Shown here in pieces: positions 1-5,046 of a stretch of DNA of 5,680 bases (positions within the stretch are counted from its first letter, which is position 1; the number at the start of each line of letters is the position of its first letter). The notes under the pieces were generated by a model that saw nothing but the letters and a program-made list of their open reading frames with translations, was not told the DNA's origin and searched no databases. The position numbers and the translations under genes are program-made. The stretch comes from an uncultured Erysipelotrichaceae bacterium (GTDB lineage: Bacteria > Bacillota_I > Bacilli_A > Erysipelotrichales > Erysipelotrichaceae): positions 1 through 5,680 of the forward strand of contig CALUZL010000094.1 in the NCBI GenBank assembly GCA_944325295.1, given 5' to 3'.

Positions 1-414
1 GATCTTTGTAAGTCGGCTATAGAGCTCTTCGTTGCTCAGATCATCAAAGGGATCGTCTTTTTCAGTTTCCGCTTTGAGATCGTAGTCATAAAGAGCACTT
101 TTAAGGTAAAGACCGCTGCCGCCGACAATGATCGGCAGTTTACCTCTTGAAGAGATGTCGGCTATCTTTTCTCTGACATCTCTTTGAAAATCAGCGATCG
201 TGTACTCTTGGTCAAAATCACGGATATCGATGAGATAATGGGGTATGCCCTGCTTTTCAAAAGGCGTAACTTTCCCAGATCCGATATCAAATCCACGATA
301 GACCTGCACACTGTCACCGGAGATGATCTCACCGGCAAATTCTTTAGCCACCTCGATGCCAAAAGCGGTCTTGCCGCTTGCACTCGGGCCGGCTATAACC
401 AATACCTTTTCCAT
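1..414 (-). CDS. miaA: tRNA dimethylallyltransferase MiaA, N-terminal part (cut by window edge)
   Basis: MiaA transfers a dimethylallyl group to N6 of A37 in tRNAs reading UNN codons, a cytoplasmic step that stabilises codon-anticodon pairing. Reading the minus strand from the ATG at 414-412 gives 138 codons open to the window edge, so more than half of a usual ~300-residue MiaA lies outside. Family motifs appear in order: the P-loop GPSASGKT (residues 9-16), SGDSVQVYRGFDIGSGK (about 32-48, the usual DSMQVYRGMDIGTAK block with its catalytic-site Asp), PHYLIDI (about 57-63) and the GGSGLY block (about 93-98). The P-loop has Ser where many homologues have Thr (GPTASGKT), a conservative change. 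No other ATG lies upstream, and the P-loop at residue 9 matches the usual family spacing, so this start is firm. There is no Shine-Dalgarno sequence before it, and its apparent promoter sits so close that the mRNA may be leaderless. The family call is very secure. Confidence 0.97.
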   Translation of the reverse strand, partial: MEKVLVIAGPSASGKTAFGIEVAKEFAGEIISGDSVQVYRGFDIGSGKVTPFEKQGIPHYLIDIRDFDQEYTIADFQRDVREKIADISSRGKLPIIVGGSGLYLKSALYDYDLKAETEKDDPFDDLSNEELYSRLTKI

Positions 415-420
415 GCTTAA

Positions 421-449
421 ATTATAGGTTTCCCTATCAAAACTTGCAA
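421..449 (-). promoter_or_regulatory. sigma-A-type promoter for miaA
   Basis: On the minus strand, TTGCAA (449-444) is followed by a 17-bp spacer and a perfect TATAAT (426-421). The -10 ends six bases before the miaA ATG, so the predicted transcription start is about 414, the A of the start codon. The -35 hexamer matches TTGACA at four of six positions. It is the same six bases used by the plus-strand promoter, because TTGCAA is its own reverse complement. Seen directly: motifs and spacing. Inferred: activity and start site. Confidence 0.75.
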
Positions 450-472
450 TGCATGGTGAAAATGAATATAAT
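444..472 (+). promoter_or_regulatory. sigma-A-type promoter for the NlpC/P60 protein gene
   Basis: TTGCAA (444-449), a 17-bp spacer and a perfect TATAAT (467-472) predict transcription starting near 479-480. That is exactly the left edge of the palindrome at 480-505. The leader to the ATG at 525 would be about 45 nt and would contain the AAGGAG ribosome binding site. The -35 is shared with the divergent miaA promoter, so the two promoters form an almost symmetric pair. Confidence 0.75.
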
Positions 473-479
473 TGTTTGT

Positions 480-505
480 GTTTTAGGTTATATATTACCT
501 AAAAC
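480..505. repeat. 26-bp near-perfect palindrome at the predicted +1 (operator or 5' hairpin)
   Basis: The left arm GTTTTAGGT (480-488) and right arm ACCTAAAAC (497-505) are exact reverse complements. The centre is T-ATATAT-T, so only the T489/T496 pair breaks the dyad. The palindrome begins at the predicted transcription start of the plus-strand gene and ends nine bases before its Shine-Dalgarno. It could be the operator of a dimeric repressor just downstream of the -10, or a 5'-terminal mRNA hairpin (9-bp stem) that protects the transcript. The arms loosely recall TTAGGT half-sites of DtxR-family operators, but spacing and length differ, so no regulator is assigned. Confidence 0.7.
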
Positions 506-513
506 TAACTTTT

Positions 514-519
514 AAGGAG
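514..519 (+). promoter_or_regulatory. ribosome binding site AAGGAG deciding the start of the NlpC/P60 gene
   Basis: AAGGAG ends five bases before the ATG at 525 but only two bases before the in-frame TTG at 522. The normal spacing therefore selects the ATG, which also gives a standard MKK signal-sequence start. Confidence 0.85.
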
Positions 520-524
520 ATTTG

Positions 525-1316
525 ATGAAGAAGTTGAAACTGCTGATCGTCGTCTTTGTGATCTTAGCCTTGGTAGGTTTCAGATATGATGAAGACGAGA
601 TAAACAAGAGTAAATACATAGATGAAGTCAAAGCCCAAAGTTCAGATACGATCAAACCGGTAATCGATTTCATCGAAGAGGACGAATACAAGATCACATT
701 AGTGGAAGGTTCTATGTTAAATTTAAGCGACTATCTGGAAGTAACAGATAATGTCGGTGTGATAGCTGTGAGCAGCTATGGTAAATTTGACGCAGAAACT
801 CCCGGTAATTATTCACTGACAGTCATGGCTGCCGATGCCGCAGGCAATATTGCCAGCCGCGATGTATCGATCACTGTCATATCGACAGAAGAATATGAAG
901 AAATGCTGTCGCAAATGGAAGCTGCCGAGGCTCAAGCTTACCAAGAAAGACAAGAGCGCTATAACGCTGAACTGCGAGCCATTATCCAAAAATCGGCAAA
1001 TACCGATAACACGGATATCATGTCCTTGGCTCAAAGCTATATCGGTATGGGTGGTTGGTGTAATGAAGTCGCCCAAGCCTTCTTGACCGATTATTACGGA
1101 CGAGCCGTAAACATCTACGACAATTATCTCGTAAGTGCTGAAGAAGCACAACCGGGAGACCTGGTCGAATATGACGATGGTGGAAACGGAATGTGGCATG
1201 TAGCTGTCTATCTGGGCAATGGGATGGCCCTTCACGGAAACTGGAATGGAACGACAGTCATTGAATCGATCTATGTTCCGGGTGGAAGTTCACCATACTT
1301 CACAAGAGTCAACTAA
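525..1316 (+). CDS. exported Ig-like / NlpC-P60-type cysteine peptidase protein (likely cell-wall hydrolase)
   Basis: The protein has 263 residues. Residues 1-19 form a basic MKK start and a hydrophobic segment, a signal peptide or membrane anchor with no lipobox and no clear AxA cleavage site. Residues about 41-119 resemble a bacterial Ig-like (DUF5011/HYR-type) domain, with a KPVI start, a TDN turn, an ETPGNYSLTV strand and an AADAAGNIA block. Residues about 122-156 are a Glu/Gln/Arg-rich helix, possibly a coiled-coil spacer. Residues about 164-263 resemble NlpC/P60 (or CHAP-like) peptidases: Cys179 in GGWCNEVA, an AQPGDLVEY strand (208-216), His225 in WHVAVYLGNG and His237 in ALHGNW. The 12-residue gap between the two His matches E. 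coli Spr/MepS as I recall it. Such enzymes cut peptide stems of peptidoglycan outside the membrane; that activity is inferred here. The nucleophile context WCN differs from the common DCSG. The gene is monocistronic, with its own promoter and two terminators. Confidence 0.85.
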   Translation: MKKLKLLIVVFVILALVGFRYDEDEINKSKYIDEVKAQSSDTIKPVIDFIEEDEYKITLVEGSMLNLSDYLEVTDNVGVIAVSSYGKFDAETPGNYSLTVMAADAAGNIASRDVSITVISTEEYEEMLSQMEAAEAQAYQERQERYNAELRAIIQKSANTDNTDIMSLAQSYIGMGGWCNEVAQAFLTDYYGRAVNIYDNYLVSAEEAQPGDLVEYDDGGNGMWHVAVYLGNGMALHGNWNGTTVIESIYVPGGSSPYFTRVN

Positions 1317-1341
1317 AGGTACTGCGGTACCTTTTCTTTTT
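1315..1341 (+). terminator. intrinsic terminator 1 after the NlpC/P60 gene
   Basis: AAAGGTAC (1315-1322) pairs perfectly with GTACCTTT (1327-1334) around a TGCG loop. A T-rich tail TCTTTTT follows (1335-1341). The first two stem bases are the last two bases of the TAA stop codon. Confidence 0.85.
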
Positions 1342-1349
1342 GTCCAATA

Positions 1350-1374
1350 GAAAAAGAGGTCGAACCTCTTTTTC
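1350..1374. terminator. intrinsic terminator 2, symmetric (works on either strand)
   Basis: GAAAAAGAGGT (1350-1360) pairs with ACCTCTTTTTC (1364-1374) around a CGA loop, giving an 11-bp perfect stem with an A-run on one side and a T-run on the other. Coming nine bases after the first terminator, it acts as a backup. Because of its symmetry it could also stop transcription arriving from the right. Confidence 0.75.
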
Positions 1375-1438
1375 AAAAGTAGGAAATAAATACGAAAAAA
1401 CTAAACTATAATCTTAAATGTTTGCTTGTCCGCATCTC

Positions 1439-1462
1439 CATTATAGATCATCGATCATAATG
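1439..1462. repeat. imperfect inverted repeat upstream of the Na/Pi transporter gene
   Basis: CATTAT (1439-1444) and ATAATG (1457-1462) are reverse complements. Inside them GATC (1446-1449) pairs with GATC (1453-1456), leaving A1445 bulged and ATC as a 3-nt loop. It sits about 84-107 bp before the ATG, just upstream of the 11-bp repeat array. It may be an operator or a relic hairpin; no function is shown. Confidence 0.45.
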
Positions 1463-1476
1463 TGTAAAGGCTTTCA

Positions 1477-1520
1477 GTTAAATTGTTGGTAAATTTAGGT
1501 CAAATATATGATAAATTAAG
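1477..1520 (+). repeat. four tandem 11-bp repeats, Pho-box-like
   Basis: Four consecutive 11-mers start at 1477, 1488, 1499 and 1510: GTTAAATTGTT, GGTAAATTTAG, GTCAAATATAT and GATAAATTAAG. All carry G at position 1, T or C at position 3 and AAAT at positions 4-7, in exact 11-bp register. Known PhoB/PhoP boxes are also direct repeats with an 11-bp period, and the downstream gene encodes a Na/Pi-cotransporter homologue with a PhoU domain, so a phosphate-response operator is a reasonable inference. The repeat core (TAAAT) is not the textbook TTHAYA or CTGTCAT sequence. The array overlaps the candidate -10. Confidence 0.55.
1483..1512 (+). promoter_or_regulatory. candidate promoter of the Na/Pi transporter gene
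   Basis: TATGAT (1507-1512) matches TATAAT at five of six positions and predicts a start near 1519, giving a ~27-nt leader that includes the GGGGAG site. The only -35 candidate, TTGTTG (1483-1488, 18-bp spacer), is weak. A weak -35 with direct repeats covering it (1477-1498, about -42 to -21) is the arrangement known for PhoB-type activated promoters. Confidence 0.4.
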
Positions 1521-1533
1521 CTTGTATATATTT

Positions 1534-1539
1534 GGGGAG
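1534..1539 (+). promoter_or_regulatory. ribosome binding site GGGGAG deciding the start of the Na/Pi transporter
   Basis: GGGGAG lies six bases before the ATG at 1546. An in-frame TTG at 1483 would add 21 residues, but it has no comparable site and lies inside the repeat array and candidate promoter, so the ATG is preferred. Confidence 0.85.
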
Positions 1540-1545
1540 AGTTAT

Positions 1546-3192
1546 ATGACTTTATCTATTTTTGACATTCAGTGGGGCCTGTTCCTCGGAGGTCTCGGTC
1601 TATTCTTATACGGTATCGTCCTGATGGGCGATGGTTTGAAAGCTTTTGCCGGCGATAGACTTCGTGTCTACATCGATAAGTATACATCAAAGCCTTGGCA
1701 AGGTTTTCTGATCGGTCTTATCATTACCGCTATAATCCAATCGTCAAGTGCCACCACTTCGATCTGTATCGGCTTTATCCGAGCCGGCTTGATGACTTTG
1801 GAGCAAGCTGCCGGTATCATCATCGGTTCAAACATCGGTACGACCATCACAGCCTTTTTGATCGGTCTTTCCGTTGAGCAGATCGCAGTCTATTTGATAT
1901 TTATCGGCGCATTCATGCTGCTATTTTTGAGCAAGCAAAAGCTTCAGGATATCGCTAGGATCGTTGTCGGTTTCGGTATTCTGTTCTATTCTTTGACCGT
2001 TATGGGCGATACGCTTGAGCAGCTCAAGTACGTTCCAGAGTTCATGTCTTTTGCAGAAGCCTGTGCCACAAATCCGTTTATTGGCTTGTTTGGCGGTATC
2101 GTCATGACGATGGCCATGCAGTCATCTTCAGCTGCTATCGGTATCATCCAGTTGTTTTACATGAGTGGAACGATATCTTTTATCGGTGTTATCCCGTTCT
2201 TATACGGTTCAAACATCGGTACGACGATAACGGCTGTCTTGGCTTCAATCGGCGGCAACGTCACATCGATCCGGGCAGCGGCCTTCCATACGACTTTCAA
2301 CGTCATCGGTACGATCATCGGTATGCTGCTTTTGTATCCGCTCTATGACTTGATGACCTTCCTTACGGCAACCTTCAGCATCAACCCGATGATGGAGATC
2401 GCCATAACCCATATCTTATTCAACGTCGTAACCGCGATCGTCGTCTTCCCATTCATCAACCAGATCTGTGCCATGATCAAAAAAGTTATCAAGGGCGATG
2501 AACCGAAACGGCTTGAGATCAATACTGATGAGCTGGTCCCGGGCAACTTCCCGGTTGTCGCAACTGCACTGGGAGCTGCTGAACACTTTGTCATCGAAAT
2601 GAAAAACGTTGTCAAACGCAATTTAGAAAATACCCGCAAATACGTCGCTAAGGATGAAGCCGATGATGACGCCTTCGATGAGATCAAGGATTGTGAAAAA
2701 GCGATCGACAAGCTCGATAATGCGATCACCAATTTCCTGACCAACTTGCATTTCAACGAGATGAGTGAAGAGACGTCTAAAGAGACGACCTTGTATCTTG
2801 AAGTTGTCAAAAATCTTGAAAGGGTCGGTGATATCCTTGTCAATGTCGCCGAATTCTCCAAGATGGTGCACGAAGACAACGATTCCTTTTCACCCTCGGC
2901 TTGTGAAGAGCTCGACAGCCTCTTTTTAAAACTCGACAAGATGCTCGACATGTCCTTTGACTATCTGGCTAAAAATGACTTACAGATCTATGAGCACATC
3001 CTCAACGAAGAGGCTTCTGTCGTCAGTATGGAATACAACTACCGTCAAAATCACTTCCAAAGAATGGTCAAAAAAGAATGTACCGGTGCTGTTGCTTCCT
3101 CGGTCTATGCCGATATCCTCAGCAATCTTGAAAGGATCGGTGACCACTGTTGCAACATCGTGCGCAACGCCTTTGAAAATCGAAATGCCTAA
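1546..3192 (+). CDS. Na/Pi-cotransporter family protein with C-terminal PhoU-like domain
   Basis: The 548-residue membrane protein is close in length to E. coli YjbB and has the same layout. Residues about 10-310 are a membrane domain with two inverted-repeat halves. Each half carries the family signatures: QSSSATT (65-71) with GSNIGTT (94-100), and QSSSAAI (192-198) with GSNIGTT (221-227). The QSSS motifs line the transport path in this family (Na_Pi_cotrans, related to NptA/SLC34). Residues about 340-545 are cytoplasmic, helical and PhoU-like, with two metal-site motifs, NLERVGD (423-429) and NLERIGDH (527-534). The family moves phosphate with sodium; bacterial PhoU-fused members such as YjbB have been linked to phosphate export, so direction is uncertain here. 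The PhoU part probably tunes transport to phosphate status. The gene stands alone, with terminators on both sides and a Pho-box-like array upstream. Family assignment is secure; substrate and direction are inferred. Confidence 0.95.
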   Translation: MTLSIFDIQWGLFLGGLGLFLYGIVLMGDGLKAFAGDRLRVYIDKYTSKPWQGFLIGLIITAIIQSSSATTSICIGFIRAGLMTLEQAAGIIIGSNIGTTITAFLIGLSVEQIAVYLIFIGAFMLLFLSKQKLQDIARIVVGFGILFYSLTVMGDTLEQLKYVPEFMSFAEACATNPFIGLFGGIVMTMAMQSSSAAIGIIQLFYMSGTISFIGVIPFLYGSNIGTTITAVLASIGGNVTSIRAAAFHTTFNVIGTIIGMLLLYPLYDLMTFLTATFSINPMMEIAITHILFNVVTAIVVFPFINQICAMIKKVIKGDEPKRLEINTDELVPGNFPVVATALGAAEHFVIEMKNVVKRNLENTRKYVAKDEADDDAFDEIKDCEKAIDKLDNAITNFLTNLHFNEMSEETSKETTLYLEVVKNLERVGDILVNVAEFSKMVHEDNDSFSPSACEELDSLFLKLDKMLDMSFDYLAKNDLQIYEHILNEEASVVSMEYNYRQNHFQRMVKKECTGAVASSVYADILSNLERIGDHCCNIVRNAFENRNA

Positions 3193-3215
3193 GATGCCTT
3201 CGGGCATCTTTTTTT
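3191..3215 (+). terminator. intrinsic terminator with UUCG tetraloop after the Na/Pi transporter gene
   Basis: AAGATGCC (3191-3198) pairs with GGCATCTT (3203-3210) around a TTCG loop closed by C-G, the extra-stable cUUCGg form. A run of seven T (3209-3215) follows. The stem starts within the TAA stop codon. Confidence 0.93.
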
Positions 3216-3224
3216 ACAATTGTA

Positions 3225-3254
3225 TTGACACTGTAATAAAGGTTCTGTAATAAT
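3225..3254 (+). promoter_or_regulatory. promoter of the lysine-riboswitch ABC operon
   Basis: A consensus TTGACA (3225-3230) is followed by TAATAA (3248-3253, 17-bp spacer) or AATAAT (3249-3254, 18-bp spacer, five of six matches). The predicted start is near 3260, a few bases before the aptamer. The spacer and -10 contain a direct repeat, CTGTAATAAAGG (3231-3242) and CTGTAATAATAAAGG (3245-3259). Confidence 0.8.
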
Positions 3255-3271
3255 AAAGGACGTAAAAATTA

Positions 3272-3425
3272 TATAGAGGTAGCGATGCAGAAGAGTAATT
3301 CGGGGAGTTGGCAGACTTTGAACCGAACGAAAGGCAATCATCGCCGAACACTTGACTCAGGCATGGGTTCTGTGTGGGGTCATGGGAAATACTCATGACA
3401 CTCCTACTGTTGTAGAGGCGCTATA
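3272..3425 (+). ncRNA. lysine riboswitch (L-box) aptamer
   Basis: This cis-acting RNA binds lysine. Conserved L-box blocks appear in the right order: AGAGGTAGCG at the 5' junction (3275-3284), AAGAGTA (3291-3297), GAAAGG (3329-3334), GCCGAA (3343-3348), a GGGAAATAC block (3384-3392) and AGAGGCGCTATA at the 3' end. Helices pair as expected. P1 is TATAG/CTATA (3272-3276 with 3421-3425). P2 is GCGATG/CATCGC (3282-3287 with 3339-3344), with an outer TTCGG/CCGAA extension (3299-3303 with 3323-3327). P3 is CAC..GACTC/GGGTT..GTG (3349-3358 with about 3365-3374). P4 is an 8-bp GTCATGGG/CTCATGAC stem (3379-3386 with 3392-3399). P5 is CTAC/GTAG (3404-3407 with 3412-3415). I did not resolve a clear P2-P3 loop-loop contact. 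The class call rests on remembered B. subtilis lysC and T. maritima examples and is strong. Confidence 0.94.
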
Positions 3426-3471
3426 ACCATGATAGATAAAACGATCATATGTGTTATAGCATATGATTTTT
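3420..3471 (+). promoter_or_regulatory. riboswitch expression platform: antiterminator / terminator
   Basis: Two mutually exclusive structures can be drawn. Terminator: ATCATATG (3444-3451) pairs with CATATGAT (3460-3467) over an 8-nt loop, followed by five T (3467-3471). Antiterminator: GCTATAAC (3420-3427), which holds the 3' strand of P1, pairs exactly with GTTATAGC (3453-3460), with ATGAT/ATCAT (3429-3433 with 3444-3448) stacking inside. Bound lysine would hold P1 together, free the terminator and stop transcription; without lysine the antiterminator lets it proceed. The ribosome binding site AAGGAG (3479-3484) lies outside both hairpins, so control is most likely transcriptional. Confidence 0.88.
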
Positions 3472-3493
3472 ACTTTATAAGGAGTGGTTAAAA

Positions 3494-4315
3494 ATGAAAA
3501 AAATCTTTATCTTAGCAGTTTGCTTCATCCTTTTGACGGGATGTGGCGGTACAAATGAAGAAGTCGTCGAAAACGACAACACCTTTAGAGTCGGTATGGA
3601 ATGTGCTTATGCACCATTTAACTATCAGGTAAGCCAAGCCAGTGACAGTGCCGTTGAAATCGATGGCGGTGGTTATTGTGATGGCTATGACGTGATGATC
3701 GCCCAAAGAATCGCTGATTCTCTTGGCCGTGAACTCGAAGTTAAGATGATATCTTGGAACGGTCTTCAAGTCGCTTTGAATGCCGGTGAGATCGATGCGA
3801 TAATCGCCGGTATGACTGCAAACGAAGAACGTGAACAGGGCATCGACTTCACTGATCCCTACTATGATTCTCATGGCATGATCATGATCGTCAGAGCCGA
3901 CAGTGAAGAAGCTGAATACACCGATATTCAACAGTTCAGCGGTAAAAACGTCGTCGGCCAGCTTAACACTAACTACGACAGCGTCATCGATCAGATCGAA
4001 GGTGTCAATCATGTGACGCCAAGACAGACCTATCCGGAAATGATCCTGGCCCTCAAAAGTGGTGATGTCGATGCGATAACAGCCGAAGTTGCCGTAGCTG
4101 AAGGTATCGTTGCCGCAAACAGTGACCTGACCTATATCACCTTTGAAGAAGGTGAAGGCTTTGAAGCTGATACGACTGTTTCAATCGGTTTAAAAGAGGG
4201 AAGCCGCGGCAGTGAATTCTTTGATCAGGTCCAAGAAGCTCTTGCAGCCATAGACGATGAGACCCGTGCTGAACTTATGGCTCAAGCCGTAAATAACCAA
4301 CCAGCCGGAGAATAG
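3494..4315 (+). CDS. amino acid ABC transporter substrate-binding lipoprotein, probably for lysine
   Basis: This is the extracellular capture subunit of an ABC importer, 273 residues, family SBP_bac_3. A signal peptide ends in lipobox LTGC with Cys17 as the lipidated residue, so the mature protein is tethered to the outer face of the membrane. FRVGMECAYAPFNY (31-44) opens the ligand-binding fold. AGMTANEERE (105-114) contains Arg113, which by family analogy holds the ligand alpha-carboxylate, followed by GIDFTDPYY (116-124). SGDVDAITAEVAVAEG (189-204) forms the second-lobe binding segment, with Glu198 where many relatives have Asp near the alpha-amino group. A longer loop (about 45-63, with Cys62) resembles Gram-positive homologues I recall. 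The AAGGAG site lies nine bases before the ATG. It is the first gene after the lysine riboswitch, so lysine is the best substrate guess; arginine or other polar amino acids cannot be excluded from the protein alone. Confidence 0.94.
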   Translation: MKKIFILAVCFILLTGCGGTNEEVVENDNTFRVGMECAYAPFNYQVSQASDSAVEIDGGGYCDGYDVMIAQRIADSLGRELEVKMISWNGLQVALNAGEIDAIIAGMTANEEREQGIDFTDPYYDSHGMIMIVRADSEEAEYTDIQQFSGKNVVGQLNTNYDSVIDQIEGVNHVTPRQTYPEMILALKSGDVDAITAEVAVAEGIVAANSDLTYITFEEGEGFEADTTVSIGLKEGSRGSEFFDQVQEALAAIDDETRAELMAQAVNNQPAGE

Positions 4316-4317
4316 AC

Positions 4318-5037
4318 ATGGGACTAGACCTCAAAGTCGCCTTTGACATCTTCGTAAATAATTTCGATATCTTTGCCCACGGCGTGATGATAACGATCTT
4401 ATTCGCCCTTGTCGGTACCGGTGTCGGTTTTTTGATCGGACTTGTCATCGGTGGTATCCGCGCTATAGATATCAAAGAAACAGACAAACCGTTTGTGATC
4501 GTCATCAAAAAGATCTCGCACCTACTCAGTGGTTTTTACATCTTCACCTTGAGAGGAACACCGATGATGATCCAAGCTATATTTTTCTACTATTTCTTCA
4601 GAGATCTCTTTCATTGGTCGATGTTTGTAGCCGGTCTTTGCATCATATCCGTAAATACCGGTGCCTATATGGCTGAGATCATCCGATCGGGCATCCAATC
4701 GATCGATAGAGGTCAAAGGGAAGCAGCTATGAGCCTTGGCATGAATGATTTTAAAACACTTCTTTACATCATTTTGCCCCAGGCGATCAAAAACAGTTTT
4801 CCTTCGATCGGCAATCAACTCATCGTCAACATCAAGGACAGCTCGATGCTGAATGTACTGACGATAACGGAACTCTTCTTTCAAACAGTATCGATCGCCG
4901 GCAGTACTTATCAGACGGTTGAAACATACTTCATTTCCGCGCTTCTTTACCTCGTCTTGACTTCTTTGGCATACTTGCTTTTGAATTACTTTGAAAAGAA
5001 GATGGGTTTTAAACAGAGACCGATCGATATGTGTTAG
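4318..5037 (+). CDS. amino acid ABC transporter permease (His/Glu/Gln/Arg/opine family), probably for lysine
   Basis: The 239-residue inner-membrane subunit forms the translocation channel. About five hydrophobic spans are visible (roughly 22-48, 68-95, 101-118, a less clear one around 147-190, and 204-223). Family motifs are RGTPMMIQ (79-86), AYMAEIIRSGIQSID (116-130), the EAA coupling loop GQREAAMSLGM (132-142) followed by the ILPQA motif (152-156), and KDSSML (173-178, usually KDTSL). The EAA loop docks onto the ATPase. The length is typical for the family. The ATG lies two bases after the stop of the binding-protein gene, with GGAG at 4307-4310 inside the upstream coding end, so translation is probably coupled. 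It shares the lysine-riboswitch transcript. Family is secure; substrate is inferred from the riboswitch. Confidence 0.95.
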   Translation: MGLDLKVAFDIFVNNFDIFAHGVMITILFALVGTGVGFLIGLVIGGIRAIDIKETDKPFVIVIKKISHLLSGFYIFTLRGTPMMIQAIFFYYFFRDLFHWSMFVAGLCIISVNTGAYMAEIIRSGIQSIDRGQREAAMSLGMNDFKTLLYIILPQAIKNSFPSIGNQLIVNIKDSSMLNVLTITELFFQTVSIAGSTYQTVETYFISALLYLVLTSLAYLLLNYFEKKMGFKQRPIDMC

Positions 5038-5046
5038 GAGAAAAAT

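Noticed and set aside
184..420. A 78-codon plus-strand frame over the miaA region.
   Set aside because: It is antisense to unmistakable MiaA motifs on the minus strand and has no family features of its own.
522..524. TTG as an earlier start for the NlpC/P60 protein.
   Set aside because: It is only two bases from the AAGGAG site; the ATG at 525 has proper spacing.
813..1235. A 140-codon minus-strand frame.
   Set aside because: It is a shadow of the NlpC/P60 gene; the translation shows no recognisable motifs and there is no ribosome binding site.
1407..1412. A perfect TATAAT upstream of the Na/Pi transporter gene.
   Set aside because: No acceptable -35 lies 16-19 bp before it, and it is 134 bp from the start codon in AT-rich DNA. 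I could not support it as a promoter.
1483..1545. A 21-residue N-terminal extension of the Na/Pi transporter from a TTG start.
   Set aside because: It has no ribosome binding site, runs through the repeat array and candidate -10, and the family alignment begins naturally after the ATG at 1546.
2343..2951. A 202-codon minus-strand frame, long for a chance ORF.
   Set aside because: It lies antisense to the PhoU-like domain and is rich in Ser/Leu/Thr, as expected from reading the opposite strand; no motifs support it.
3285..3398. A 37-codon open frame (ATG to TGA) with a GAGG a few bases upstream, which could be taken for a leader peptide.
   Set aside because: It lies entirely inside the lysine aptamer. 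The GAGG and the ATG are parts of the conserved junction and the P2 stem, so the riboswitch explains them.
3512..4012. A 166-codon minus-strand frame.
   Set aside because: It is antisense to the substrate-binding protein, whose lipobox and ligand-site motifs are clear on the plus strand.
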